Positions 17,395 through 25,757 of a stretch of DNA of 48,593 nucleotides are shown here, one piece after another (within the stretch, counting starts at the first letter, position 1; every line of letters begins with the position of its first letter). Both the position numbers and the translations under genes were made by a program. The notes under the pieces were generated by a model. It had not been told where the DNA came from. It did no database searches and was given only the letters and a program-made list of their open reading frames with translations. The stretch is taken from assembly GCA_017521485.1 (NCBI GenBank), contig JAFXCL010000024.1, forward strand, positions 1 through 48,593. The letters run 5' to 3'. The stretch is from Oscillospiraceae bacterium (lineage in GTDB: Bacteria > Bacillota > Clostridia > Oscillospirales > Oscillospiraceae).

Positions 17395-18501
17395 TTACTC
17401 CTGATTCAGCAGGTGGCAAGCGGCGAAGTGACCGGGCTCGCACTCTTTGTATTCCGGCGGGATATGCTTACAGATTTCCTTTGCATAGGGACAGCGGGTA
17501 TGGAACCGGCAGCCCTTGGGAGGATTGGCGGGACTGGGAATATCGCCCTCCAGCTTGATCCGCTCCATCTTTGCAGTGGGGTCAGGATTGGGAACTGCAG
17601 AGAACAGCGCCTTTGTGTAGGGGTGCAAGGGATTACGGAAAATGTCGTCCTTTGTACCAAACTCCATCATTGCACCTAGGTACATAACGCCAATCTTGTC
17701 GGAAATAAACTTAACCACAGAAAGGTCGTGGGAGATAAACACATAAGCCAAATTCATCTGCCGCTGCAGGTCCTTCAGCAGGTTAATAATCTGTGCCTGA
17801 ATGGACACATCCAGTGCAGAAACCGGTTCATCACAGATCACCAGCTTTGGATTGACTGCCAGCGCACGGGCAATACAGATTCTCTGGCGCTGACCGCCGG
17901 AGAACTCGTGGGGATAACGCTCGTAGTAGTAGTCACGCAGTCCGCACTTTTCCATCAGGTCCAGCACGTAGTCCTTGATCTGGCTCTTCGGAACGATCTT
18001 ATGGACTTCCACCGGCTCACTGAGGATACCACCAACGGTGCTTCTGGGAGGCAAGGAGGAATAGGGATCCTGGAAGATGATCTGCATTTCCTTGCGGAAA
18101 GGACGCATCTGCTTAGAATCATAGTCGGTGATGTCCTCACCGTTAAAAATGATGCGGCCGCCGGTGGGCTGGTGCAGCTTCAAAATGGCACGGCCTGCAG
18201 TAGTCTTGCCACAGCCGGACTCGCCAACGATACCCAGGGTCTCGCCTGCATTGAGCTTAAAGGAAATGTCGTCAACTGCAACAAGCTCCTTTGTGACCTT
18301 GCCGAACATAGTCTTCTTAATGGGGAAGGTTTTACGCAAATGCCGCACTTCCAGAACGCACTGGGGGTCATAGGGTTTTGCAAAATCCTCCTCCATCTGC
18401 TGTTTTCTCTTTTCCTGATACTTTTCCTGCTCTAAAGCATCGTCATATACCACTTCGGAGCAGTCTGTGGCTTCATTATTCAAAACTTTTTCTTCAGCCA
18501 T
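17395..18501 (-). CDS. oppF: Oligopeptide ABC transporter ATP-binding protein OppF
   Basis: The 368-residue ATPase has a Walker A motif G-E-S-G-C-G-K-T-T near residue 95, the Q-loop Q-D-P-Y-S-S-L, the signature F-S-G-G-Q-R-Q-R and the Walker B V-I-C-D-E-P. The C-terminal oligo/dipeptide extension carries the C-R-F-H-T-R-C-P-Y-A cluster. An unusual charged extension of ~45 residues precedes the ABC domain. It overlaps oppD by 8 bases, so translation is probably coupled. With OppD it powers uptake through the OppB-OppC channel. Confidence 0.95.
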   Translation of the reverse strand: MAEEKVLNNEATDCSEVVYDDALEQEKYQEKRKQQMEEDFAKPYDPQCVLEVRHLRKTFPIKKTMFGKVTKELVAVDDISFKLNAGETLGIVGESGCGKTTAGRAILKLHQPTGGRIIFNGEDITDYDSKQMRPFRKEMQIIFQDPYSSLPPRSTVGGILSEPVEVHKIVPKSQIKDYVLDLMEKCGLRDYYYERYPHEFSGGQRQRICIARALAVNPKLVICDEPVSALDVSIQAQIINLLKDLQRQMNLAYVFISHDLSVVKFISDKIGVMYLGAMMEFGTKDDIFRNPLHPYTKALFSAVPNPDPTAKMERIKLEGDIPSPANPPKGCRFHTRCPYAKEICKHIPPEYKECEPGHFAACHLLNQE

Positions 18502-19708
18502 TGTCTTTCTCCTCGTTGTACAAATGACAGGCTACAAAGTGTGTGGGGCTGACCTGTACCATACCCGGATATTCACCGGAGCACTTGGCAGTACACTTTG
18601 CGCATCTTTCTTTAAAGTAGCAATGATCGGGCATATTGATAGGATTGGGAACGTTGCCGGGAATGTTATATAACTCTGTGCTGTCATCCAAGGTCATAGT
18701 AGGCTTGGACTTCTGCAAGCCGATGGTATAGGGATGTCTGGGATCTTGGAAAATCTCAAGGACTGTTCCCTTCTCAATTACCTTACCGGCATACATAACC
18801 ACCACATAGTCTGCCATTTCTGCAATGACACCCAAATCGTGGGTAATCAGCAGAATCGAGCCGTCGATCTTCTTCTTGATATCCTGTAGCAGGTCAAGAA
18901 TCTGCGCCTGAATGGTAACATCCAATGCAGTCGTAGGCTCGTCAGCGATAATCAAGCGGGGCTCTGCAGCCAGTGCCATTGCGATCATAACACGCTGACG
19001 CATACCGCCGGACAGCTCGTGGGGAAATGCTTTGTAAACATTTTCCGGAATGATGCCAACCAATCGGAGCATCTCCTCAGATTTGGCCTTTGCCATTTCC
19101 TTGGTTGCGCCGGGAACGTGGATCATGGTCACCTCGTCCAGCTGTTCACCGATGGTGAAAATGGGGTTCAAGGAGGTCATAGGCTCCTGGAAGATCATAG
19201 CGATCTGCTTGCCGCGGATGCGATGGATCTCATTGATGGGCATCTTGGCAATATCGTAGACCTTTTCTTCCATCTGGAACTGGCCTTCTGCGCCCTCCAC
19301 AGGGACAGGCTCACCCTTTTCGTCCCGCTTATAGTCATACGCCTTGAAACGGATTGAACCCTCTGTGATCTGGCCTGTGGGGCCCTGGATCAGGCGCATA
19401 ACAGACATGCTGGTAACGGACTTGCCGCAGCCGGATTCACCCACAACACCCACAACCGCGTTCTTAGGCACGTCGTAGGATACGCCATTTACTGCCTTTA
19501 CCACACCCTGCTCTGTAAAGAAGAAGGTGTGCAGATCGTCAATCTCCAGCAGGTTCTCGGGATTTTTCATCTGGGTCAGGAACTCAGACTCCTCAGCCTT
19601 GCGGTTTTTATAAGCCTCCAGGCGCTTCATTTCCTTGTTGTTAGCTTTCGCAATGGCGCGGATCTCTTTGCCGGTGAGATAGCCTTTTGTATTCTTTGTT
19701 TCACTCAT
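18494..19708 (-). CDS. oppD: Oligopeptide ABC transporter ATP-binding protein OppD
   Basis: The 404-residue ATPase has Walker A at residues 90-98 (G-E-S-G-C-G-K-S), the signature L-S-G-G-M-R-Q-R-V and Walker B L-I-I-A-D-E-P-T-T-A-L-D. Its C-terminal tail carries a C-x5-C-x2-C-x3-C cluster, the arrangement linked to an iron-sulfur cluster in some DppD proteins. A ~50-residue basic extension precedes the usual start of the family. An insertion rich in charged residues (about 120-150) lies between Walker A and the Q-loop. The gene follows oppC by 5 bases. Confidence 0.95.
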   Translation of the reverse strand: MSETKNTKGYLTGKEIRAIAKANNKEMKRLEAYKNRKAEESEFLTQMKNPENLLEIDDLHTFFFTEQGVVKAVNGVSYDVPKNAVVGVVGESGCGKSVTSMSVMRLIQGPTGQITEGSIRFKAYDYKRDEKGEPVPVEGAEGQFQMEEKVYDIAKMPINEIHRIRGKQIAMIFQEPMTSLNPIFTIGEQLDEVTMIHVPGATKEMAKAKSEEMLRLVGIIPENVYKAFPHELSGGMRQRVMIAMALAAEPRLIIADEPTTALDVTIQAQILDLLQDIKKKIDGSILLITHDLGVIAEMADYVVVMYAGKVIEKGTVLEIFQDPRHPYTIGLQKSKPTMTLDDSTELYNIPGNVPNPINMPDHCYFKERCAKCTAKCSGEYPGMVQVSPTHFVACHLYNEEKDNG

Positions 19709-19713
19709 AGGGC

Positions 19714-20751
19714 TTATCTCCTTCCCTTCGGGTCGAGGGCATCACGCAGACCGTCACCCACAAAGTTGAAGCCAAGAACGGCAATGACAATGCAAATGCC
19801 GGCAGGCACCCACACGTACCAGTGGTTCTGCAGAACATCCTGATTGGTGGAAATAATATTGATCATTGTACCCCAAGCAGCATAGGGTGCTTTTACGCCC
19901 AAGTTCAAGTAGGACAGGGTTGCCTCATAGAGGATCATGCTGCCCAGGCTCAGAGTCATCTGAACGATCAGCTGGGGCATCACATTGGGGACAAGGTGCT
20001 TAAAGATCTTACGGGAGGTGGAATAACCCATTGCTTCCGCAGCAACCATATACTCCTGCTCACGCAGGGACAGGATCTGACCTCTTACCAAGCGGGCTGT
20101 GCCTGTCCAGGAAATAAAGGTCAGGTAGATCATCAGCAAATAGATGCGGTACTTCGCATCAATGTCAGAGGCATCCAGAATGGTGCTGATAATCAGCAAG
20201 ATCGGCACACCGGGCAGACACATCAGCACATCGCAGATACGCATAATGATGTTGTCGATCGCACCGCCGAAATAGCCGGCAATACCGCCCAGAACCACAC
20301 CTAAAATGGTAATCAGGAACACAGCAATAAAGCTGACGATCAGAGAGATCCGTCCGCCGTACATCAGGCGGACAAACACATCGTAGCCCTCATTGTCGGT
20401 GCCCAGAATGTGCTCTGAAGAGGGTGCGGACAGGAAGTTATCCTTCAGATACTTCTCCGTGGTCTGACGAACTGTGTATTCCTCTCCGTCTACGGTATAA
20501 GTAGTTACGGAGCTGGCGTATTCAGTCTTACCGCTCTCGTCCAGTTCGATCTCGCCCCACTGGGTATAGACCAGCGGACCGACAAAGCTGAACAGAAACA
20601 GGCTCACCACCATAATCAGACCGATAATACTCAGTCTGGAACGGAAAAAGCGACGGACCACCATACGGGTGGGAGACATCAGCCGAACATTTTTGTCAAG
20701 AGGCAGCTCTGCATCCACAGCTTCTTCTTTTTTCATTTCAAGCTCTTCCAT
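19714..20751 (-). CDS. oppC: Oligopeptide ABC transporter permease OppC
   Basis: The 345-residue permease has an N-terminal OppC-type domain with one membrane helix, an extracellular insert of ~60 residues, and a five-helix permease core. The EAA-type motif E-A-M-G-Y-S-T-S-R-K-I-F-K-H-L-V-P-N-V contacts the ATPases. The ATG at 20751 is chosen over the in-frame GTG at 20766 because AGGAGG sits 6 bases before it. The upstream oppB stop overlaps this ribosome site, so the genes are tightly coupled. Confidence 0.94.
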   Translation of the reverse strand: MEELEMKKEEAVDAELPLDKNVRLMSPTRMVVRRFFRSRLSIIGLIMVVSLFLFSFVGPLVYTQWGEIELDESGKTEYASSVTTYTVDGEEYTVRQTTEKYLKDNFLSAPSSEHILGTDNEGYDVFVRLMYGGRISLIVSFIAVFLITILGVVLGGIAGYFGGAIDNIIMRICDVLMCLPGVPILLIISTILDASDIDAKYRIYLLMIYLTFISWTGTARLVRGQILSLREQEYMVAAEAMGYSTSRKIFKHLVPNVMPQLIVQMTLSLGSMILYEATLSYLNLGVKAPYAAWGTMINIISTNQDVLQNHWYVWVPAGICIVIAVLGFNFVGDGLRDALDPKGRR

Positions 20752-20762
20752 ACAGCGCCTCC

Positions 20763-21755
20763 TCACTCAAGTTTTACTCTGGGATCTACCAAGCCGTACA
20801 TCAAGTCAGCCAGCAGCACACCCAGAACGCTCAGCAGTGCCAGGAACATATTGTATCCCATAATAAAGGGGATGTCACCGCGGTTCATCGCATCCAGCGC
20901 AATGTTACCGATACCGGGCAGGTCAAAGACCTGCTCGGTAATAATTGCACCGGAGAAAAGGCTGGGCAGCAGACCTGCCAGAGAGGTCACCAGGGGGATC
21001 AGGGTGTTGCGGAAGGCGTGCTTGTTGATCACAACGCTCTCCTTCAAACCCTTTGCCCGAGCAGTACGGATATAGTCCGAATTGAGGACCTCCAGCATAT
21101 TGGTTCTGGTCATTCTCATTCTGGCACCGATACTCAGGATCACAATGGTCAAAATGGGAATGAACATATGGTACATCTGGTCCAGCAGAAGCTGAATTCC
21201 GTTATAGGACGCGGTAGCATTCACAAGTCCCGACGGCGGGAACCATCCCAGCTTCAGTGCCAGTACATCCTTGAGCATCTGGCCGAAAAAGAAGGACGGC
21301 AGAGAAATACCGATCATAACCAGAATGGTTACGATATAGTCCCGAAGGCTGTACTGGTGTCTTGCGGCAGTAATACCCAGAGGGATTGCGATCAAAAATT
21401 CAAAAACGGTCGCAATCAGGGACACTGCAAAGGACACACCCATATGCTCAGTTATGACCCGAGCCACAGGAATACCGTAGACAAAGCTTGTGCCCAGATC
21501 GCCCTGAGCCAGCGCACCCAGCCAGCTGAAATAGCCTTTGAGGATGCCCTTAACGCTGTTATCGCCCAGGCCGTACATTTCATACATTGCCTGCACGGTT
21601 TCTTCACTGACAGTCGCGCCGCCCTGATTGATGGCGTTGATTTTATCCTGGATAAAATCAACGGGCATCAAACGGATCAGAAAATAGATAATCAGGGAAA
21701 CGCCCAGCAGGATCAAAACCGAATATGCAATTCTCTTTACGATATATTTAAACAT
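20763..21755 (-). CDS. oppB: Oligopeptide ABC transporter permease OppB
   Basis: The 330-residue permease has six membrane helices. It starts with the typical Y-I-V-K-R-I-A-Y-S-V-L-I-L-L-G-V-S segment. The EAA loop R-A-K-G-L-K-E-S-V-V-I-N-K-H-A-F-R-N-T-L is near residue 230. The C-terminus L-M-Y-G-L-V-D-P-R-V is characteristic of OppB/DppB. It pairs with OppC to form the inner-membrane channel for peptides. It follows oppA by 14 bases in the same unit. Confidence 0.95.
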   Translation of the reverse strand: MFKYIVKRIAYSVLILLGVSLIIYFLIRLMPVDFIQDKINAINQGGATVSEETVQAMYEMYGLGDNSVKGILKGYFSWLGALAQGDLGTSFVYGIPVARVITEHMGVSFAVSLIATVFEFLIAIPLGITAARHQYSLRDYIVTILVMIGISLPSFFFGQMLKDVLALKLGWFPPSGLVNATASYNGIQLLLDQMYHMFIPILTIVILSIGARMRMTRTNMLEVLNSDYIRTARAKGLKESVVINKHAFRNTLIPLVTSLAGLLPSLFSGAIITEQVFDLPGIGNIALDAMNRGDIPFIMGYNMFLALLSVLGVLLADLMYGLVDPRVKLE

Positions 21756-21769
21756 AATCCACTCCGGGT

Positions 21770-24331
21770 TTAATTAGCAAATTCAATTTCCCAAATACGG
21801 TCCAGGGGGGAGGAATAAGGGTTCACATCCGCATCAATGCTGTCGGAGGAAATCACCTTGGAGTTGTATGCGTACAGAACCTCACGCTGGTAGACAGGCA
21901 GCTCGATTGCCAGATCCAGGATCAGGCCCATACAATCCTTATACATATCTGCACGGGCAGTCTGATCGTTGGTGGAACGGGCCTCGTCGATCAGGTCGCT
22001 CAGTTCGTCCAGAATGTCCATTTCCTCAGCAGAACCGCTGTTCTTAAGGTAGTTATAACCCCAAGCCAGAGTGCTGGTAGCGGAGGAATCCTTGTGGTAG
22101 ACCTGATACATATCCGGATCCAGTGCGGAAGACCAGGCAGCTGCCCAAACAGCCAGAGAACCGGTGTTGATCTTAGTCAGAGCCTGAGAGTCACACACGA
22201 CTTCTACTTCCCAACCCAGATCGTTGAGCATTGCGGCAGCATCACGGAACACCTTGTAAGTGGGGTGATCCTGCAGGCTGGAGCCTGCGATGGTGAAGGT
22301 AACCTTCAGCTCACTGTCGCCTGCGCTGACGCCTGCCAGCTGCATATACTTTTCGATGTTGGCAATTGCCACAGACTCGTTCCAGTTGCCCATCTGGGGA
22401 TAATCATGGCCGTTATCGGTAGCGCTATCGCCCTTGGGGTATGCCCAGCTGACGGTGGACATATTCCAGTAGACCTGCTCAGCAGTACCGGTACGGTAGT
22501 AGTCCAGAGCCAGAGATGTGTTCATTGCACACATAATCGCCTTACGCAGGTTGATGTCATTGACCTTGCCGGCGTTAATGCCGATGTAGCCGTAGCCCAG
22601 CTGGTCGGTGTGCAGAAGCACAACGCCCTTACCGGACATACCTTCCAAATCTTCATAGTTCTTGGTTGTCATTGCGGGGGAAATGTAGTGCACAGTGCCG
22701 TTCTCCAGCGCAGCGATGGCGTTGTTGGAGCTAACGACCTGATAACGGATCTTCTCGATCTTAGCATTCTCCAGTTCTGCGCCAACTGTGTGGAAATTCT
22801 CGTTAGCCTTGAAGTACACAACATTGTTGGTGTAGAAGGAGCTTTCCGTAGGATCGCCGTTCTGGTTGTCAGTTGCCTTGTAAGCACCGGCACCCATGGG
22901 GATCTTAATGTTTCTGGTAGACTGGACAATGTTTGTCATAAAGCCGTAGTTGGCGTACTCAACGCCGAACTTGTTGTTTGCAATATCCACACCCACAGTG
23001 CTGCCCTCGCCGTAGTAGTGCTGGGGAGCGATGGTAATGGCAAAGTTCCAGATCGCCTTGGGGTCAACGCCATTGATGGTGATCTGCAGAACATCGTACT
23101 CATTCTCCCCTGCCACTGTGCCGTCTGCATTGTGGGAAGAAGCGATCTTATACTCTGTGCCGTTCACAGTGATAGCAGAGCCTGCCTTATCGGTGTGACC
23201 CAGAGAAACGATACCGGAGATGTTCTCAACAGCCAGAGAGCCGTCGTCAGAGACGTTCTCATGGAGGATAACTTCCTTTGCCTTTGCAGTAAACTCGGTT
23301 GCCAGAGTTGTACCGGTAGCCCAGTACTGCAGAACGATGTCCAGTTCAGTTGCGATCTTATCGTTGAAGATATAATCGATGGCAGCTTCCTTGGTCTTAA
23401 TGGAGGAAGGATACTGAGGCTTCAGAGATTCCATAGTAGTACGGTCGATCTTACCGTCTGCACCCTCGGCATACTTCACTTCCACATAGCCCTCGGTGTA
23501 CATAAAGCAGAAGATCTCATCCTTAAACTCCTCGTACTTATTGTAGGGAGCTTCTGTATAGGACTCCTGAGCGCTGACATAGTCGTTACCCAGCTCTTCC
23601 TTAAACAGCTTCAGGGCATACTCATAGTCTGCCAGAAGATTTTCGTTGGTGATCTCATCGGGGTTGTTGGAAATAGCATCCTTATAGCCGGAAGAAATGC
23701 TTGCAGCCTTGATAGCCTTAACCATATTGTCATAACTGACTTCGTTGGTAGAAGAAGCCTTCTTCTCAGAATTAAACAGGGCAACCAGCTCCTGAATTCT
23801 GTTCTGTGCTCTGGTGGAAGCTTGAGTTGCGATCAGCTCATTGCTGTCATCAGAGGAAGAACCTACAGTCTGGGTACGGTACTCAGGCAAACCAACGATA
23901 TCGGTGGAGTACAGCGTATTGGAACCGGTGTAAACAGGGTCCAGATACACATAGTAGTTAAACAGCACGTCCTCCATAGTCAGAGGCTGACCGTCAGAGA
24001 ACTGAATACCGTTCTTCAGGACAAAGGTGTATGTAGTGGTGTCGTCATCGTTTTCTTTGATGTCGTAATCCTTAACGACAACAGCATTGTTCTCACCGCA
24101 AGCAACCACAACCTCACCGTCCACATAGTCAGCACCCAGCATAGAGATCTGGGTCATACTGACAATTGTGCCATCGTTGGCAGAGGTGTAGAAGAAGGGA
24201 TTGAACAAACCGTCCAGGTTCTCCGTCATAATAACGAAGGCATCTGCGTTGCCGCCGCAGCCGGAGAGCATGGAGACCATACCTACGCACATAGCAATGC
24301 ACAGGATCATGGAAATGATTTTCTTGCTCAT
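21770..24331 (-). CDS. oppA: Oligopeptide-binding lipoprotein OppA (SBP family 5)
   Basis: This is a lipoprotein with a signal peptide ending in L-S-G-C-G-G (lipid cysteine about residue 25). The mature part is a family-5 extracellular solute-binding protein that captures peptides outside the membrane. Segments such as F-V-L-K-N-G-I-Q-F-S-D-G-Q-P-L-T near residue 120 and A-I-M-C-A-M-N-T-S near residue 600 mark the fold. At 853 residues it is well above the usual 500-600. The excess is an insertion between about residues 150 and 400, possibly a larger binding pocket or an extra domain. It is encoded immediately before oppB. Confidence 0.93.
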   Translation of the reverse strand: MSKKIISMILCIAMCVGMVSMLSGCGGNADAFVIMTENLDGLFNPFFYTSANDGTIVSMTQISMLGADYVDGEVVVACGENNAVVVKDYDIKENDDDTTTYTFVLKNGIQFSDGQPLTMEDVLFNYYVYLDPVYTGSNTLYSTDIVGLPEYRTQTVGSSSDDSNELIATQASTRAQNRIQELVALFNSEKKASSTNEVSYDNMVKAIKAASISSGYKDAISNNPDEITNENLLADYEYALKLFKEELGNDYVSAQESYTEAPYNKYEEFKDEIFCFMYTEGYVEVKYAEGADGKIDRTTMESLKPQYPSSIKTKEAAIDYIFNDKIATELDIVLQYWATGTTLATEFTAKAKEVILHENVSDDGSLAVENISGIVSLGHTDKAGSAITVNGTEYKIASSHNADGTVAGENEYDVLQITINGVDPKAIWNFAITIAPQHYYGEGSTVGVDIANNKFGVEYANYGFMTNIVQSTRNIKIPMGAGAYKATDNQNGDPTESSFYTNNVVYFKANENFHTVGAELENAKIEKIRYQVVSSNNAIAALENGTVHYISPAMTTKNYEDLEGMSGKGVVLLHTDQLGYGYIGINAGKVNDINLRKAIMCAMNTSLALDYYRTGTAEQVYWNMSTVSWAYPKGDSATDNGHDYPQMGNWNESVAIANIEKYMQLAGVSAGDSELKVTFTIAGSSLQDHPTYKVFRDAAAMLNDLGWEVEVVCDSQALTKINTGSLAVWAAAWSSALDPDMYQVYHKDSSATSTLAWGYNYLKNSGSAEEMDILDELSDLIDEARSTNDQTARADMYKDCMGLILDLAIELPVYQREVLYAYNSKVISSDSIDADVNPYSSPLDRIWEIEFAN

Positions 24332-24359
24332 ATTATCGCTCCTTTAATAAAATACTATC

Positions 24360-25682
24360 TTAGTCGGCAAAGGAAACGGTTACTGTTCCGTCCGTTACCG
24401 AAATGACTACCTTTTCAGGGTTATTGCCGGTTACTGCGCAGGAAATATCCGCAGTATCCACATTGGCAACGCCCATACCGCAAAGCAAGCCGATGGTGTA
24501 ATCCTCTGTACCGAAGTAGCAGCCGGAATCGATCAGCAAGGTGCTTTCCAGAATGTTAACAGCCTTGAGCTGGGTTTTTTCCGCAACCGCACCTGCCAGC
24601 AGACCGTAGGATGTACCGGCAACACGGGTACCGGATTTGATGGTAAAGGTTACATTCTTAAAGGTCAAATCGGACAAAAGCGCTGTTTCGGAAAGCTGAC
24701 CGAACAAGCCAGCATTAGGCTTAGAGTTGTTGGTCTGCACAAGATCGATATTGCTGAAGGTGTGTCCGTTGCCCTGGATGGTGCCGGTAAAGGTACCGTA
24801 CATCATAACCGTAGGCCAGATCTTATCTGTAAAGTCAAGATCCTCGTGGATCACATAGCAGCCATTCAAGCTGGCGTTTTCCAGGAACTGATCCACATTG
24901 TAAATGTGGTACCACTCCCCTTCCGTCCAGTCAATGTACAGCTTCATAGTAGTGTTTTCCGCTGTTGCATTTTCATAATTGACAATGGCGGTATGGTTCA
25001 TGGTCTCCGCATCAACGCTTTGAAGGCCCTTTGCATCCAGATAAACACCGTTATAGGTGTAATTCTCTCTTTTGGGAATATCGTTCATATCCAATCTGCC
25101 GGTTTCGTCATTCCACTGGGGCAGCTTGATATTACTCATCTGAGCGGGATTGTAGCTGGATGTGCCCAGCAATTCGCCGGTGTCCAGTACATAATATTCA
25201 ATTTCAAAGATCGGGATCCAAGCCGCATACAGTGTCAGCTCCGGCTGCGCAGAAGTATAAGACTTTGCCGGGTCCACTGCCAGACGGTCTTCTTCAAAAT
25301 CCCATTTTCCGGAATATGTATACCGGGGATTTCCATCGCCGTCAACACCGTTTTCCGTTCGCTGGGTGTACCAGCCCGCCAGGAAATAGCCATTGTTGAC
25401 CGCTTCAAACGCATTGTTGCCTCTTGCCTGATCTTCCGGAGCAAGCAGCGCGATCTGCTTTGTGCCGTTACTGTCCGCGCTGATCTGGCCCAGATCGTAG
25501 GAGTCTACGATCACAGAGGTATTTGTGGTAAATGTACCGCCGTTTGCATCATATTTAACGCTGAGGGTATAGTTCTCTGCGTCATTTAGCTGATAAGGTG
25601 TTTCTGTTTTTCCGCAGCCTGCGGCAAAAACACCGATCAACAGAAGCATAACCGCGAACAAAATTGCTTTCTTTTTCAGATT
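24360..25682 (-). CDS. InlB-repeat/GLUG-type surface lipoprotein
   Basis: The 440-residue protein has a lipoprotein signal peptide ending F-A-A-G-C-G. The next region contains InlB/Flg_new-type repeat features, including K-Y-D-A-N-G-G-T-F, F-L-A-G-W-Y and L-T-L-Y-A-A-W. The C-terminal third has right-handed beta-helix-like GLUG motifs such as G-T-I-Q-G-N-G-H-T-F-S-N-I and A-G-L-F-G-Q-L. It is probably a surface adhesin or accessory factor. It sits between the giant protease and oppA on the same strand, so a role in holding substrate near the protease or importer is plausible but unproven. The ATG at 25682 begins the signal peptide; an ATG at 25703 is also in frame. Confidence 0.8.
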   Translation of the reverse strand, partial: NLKKKAILFAVMLLLIGVFAAGCGKTETPYQLNDAENYTLSVKYDANGGTFTTNTSVIVDSYDLGQISADSNGTKQIALLAPEDQARGNNAFEAVNNGYFLAGWYTQRTENGVDGDGNPRYTYSGKWDFEEDRLAVDPAKSYTSAQPELTLYAAWIPIFEIEYYVLDTGELLGTSSYNPAQMSNIKLPQWNDETGRLDMNDIPKRENYTYNGVYLDAKGLQSVDAETMNHTAIVNYENATAENTTMKLYIDWTEGEWYHIYNVDQFLENASLNGCYVIHEDLDFTDKIWPTVMMYGTFTGTIQGNGHTFSNIDLVQTNNSKPNAGLFGQLSETALLSDLTFKNVTFTIKSGTRVAGTSYGLLAGAVAEKTQLKAVNILESTLLIDSGCYFGTEDYTIGLLCGMGVANVDTADISCAVTGNNPEKVVISVTDGTVTVSFAD

Positions 25683-25717
25683 CATAGTTTCCGCATCCTT
25701 CATCTTGGGATCCGGTC

Positions 25718-25743
25718 CGGGCAGAGCATTTTTGCTCTGCCCG
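25718..25743 (-). other. Intergenic hairpin in the protease-opp unit
   Basis: An 11-bp perfect stem (25718-25728 with 25733-25743) with a four-base loop lies between the protease stop codon and the lipoprotein start. No T run follows on the minus strand, so it is not a standard terminator. It could stabilise or process the transcript and so set different levels for protease and importer. Confidence 0.6.
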
Positions 25744-25757
25744 TTTCCGGGTGTTCC

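Noticed and set aside
22094-24406. 770-codon open frame on the plus strand
   Set aside because: It is antisense to oppA, which has clear family motifs. The antisense translation shows no domain.
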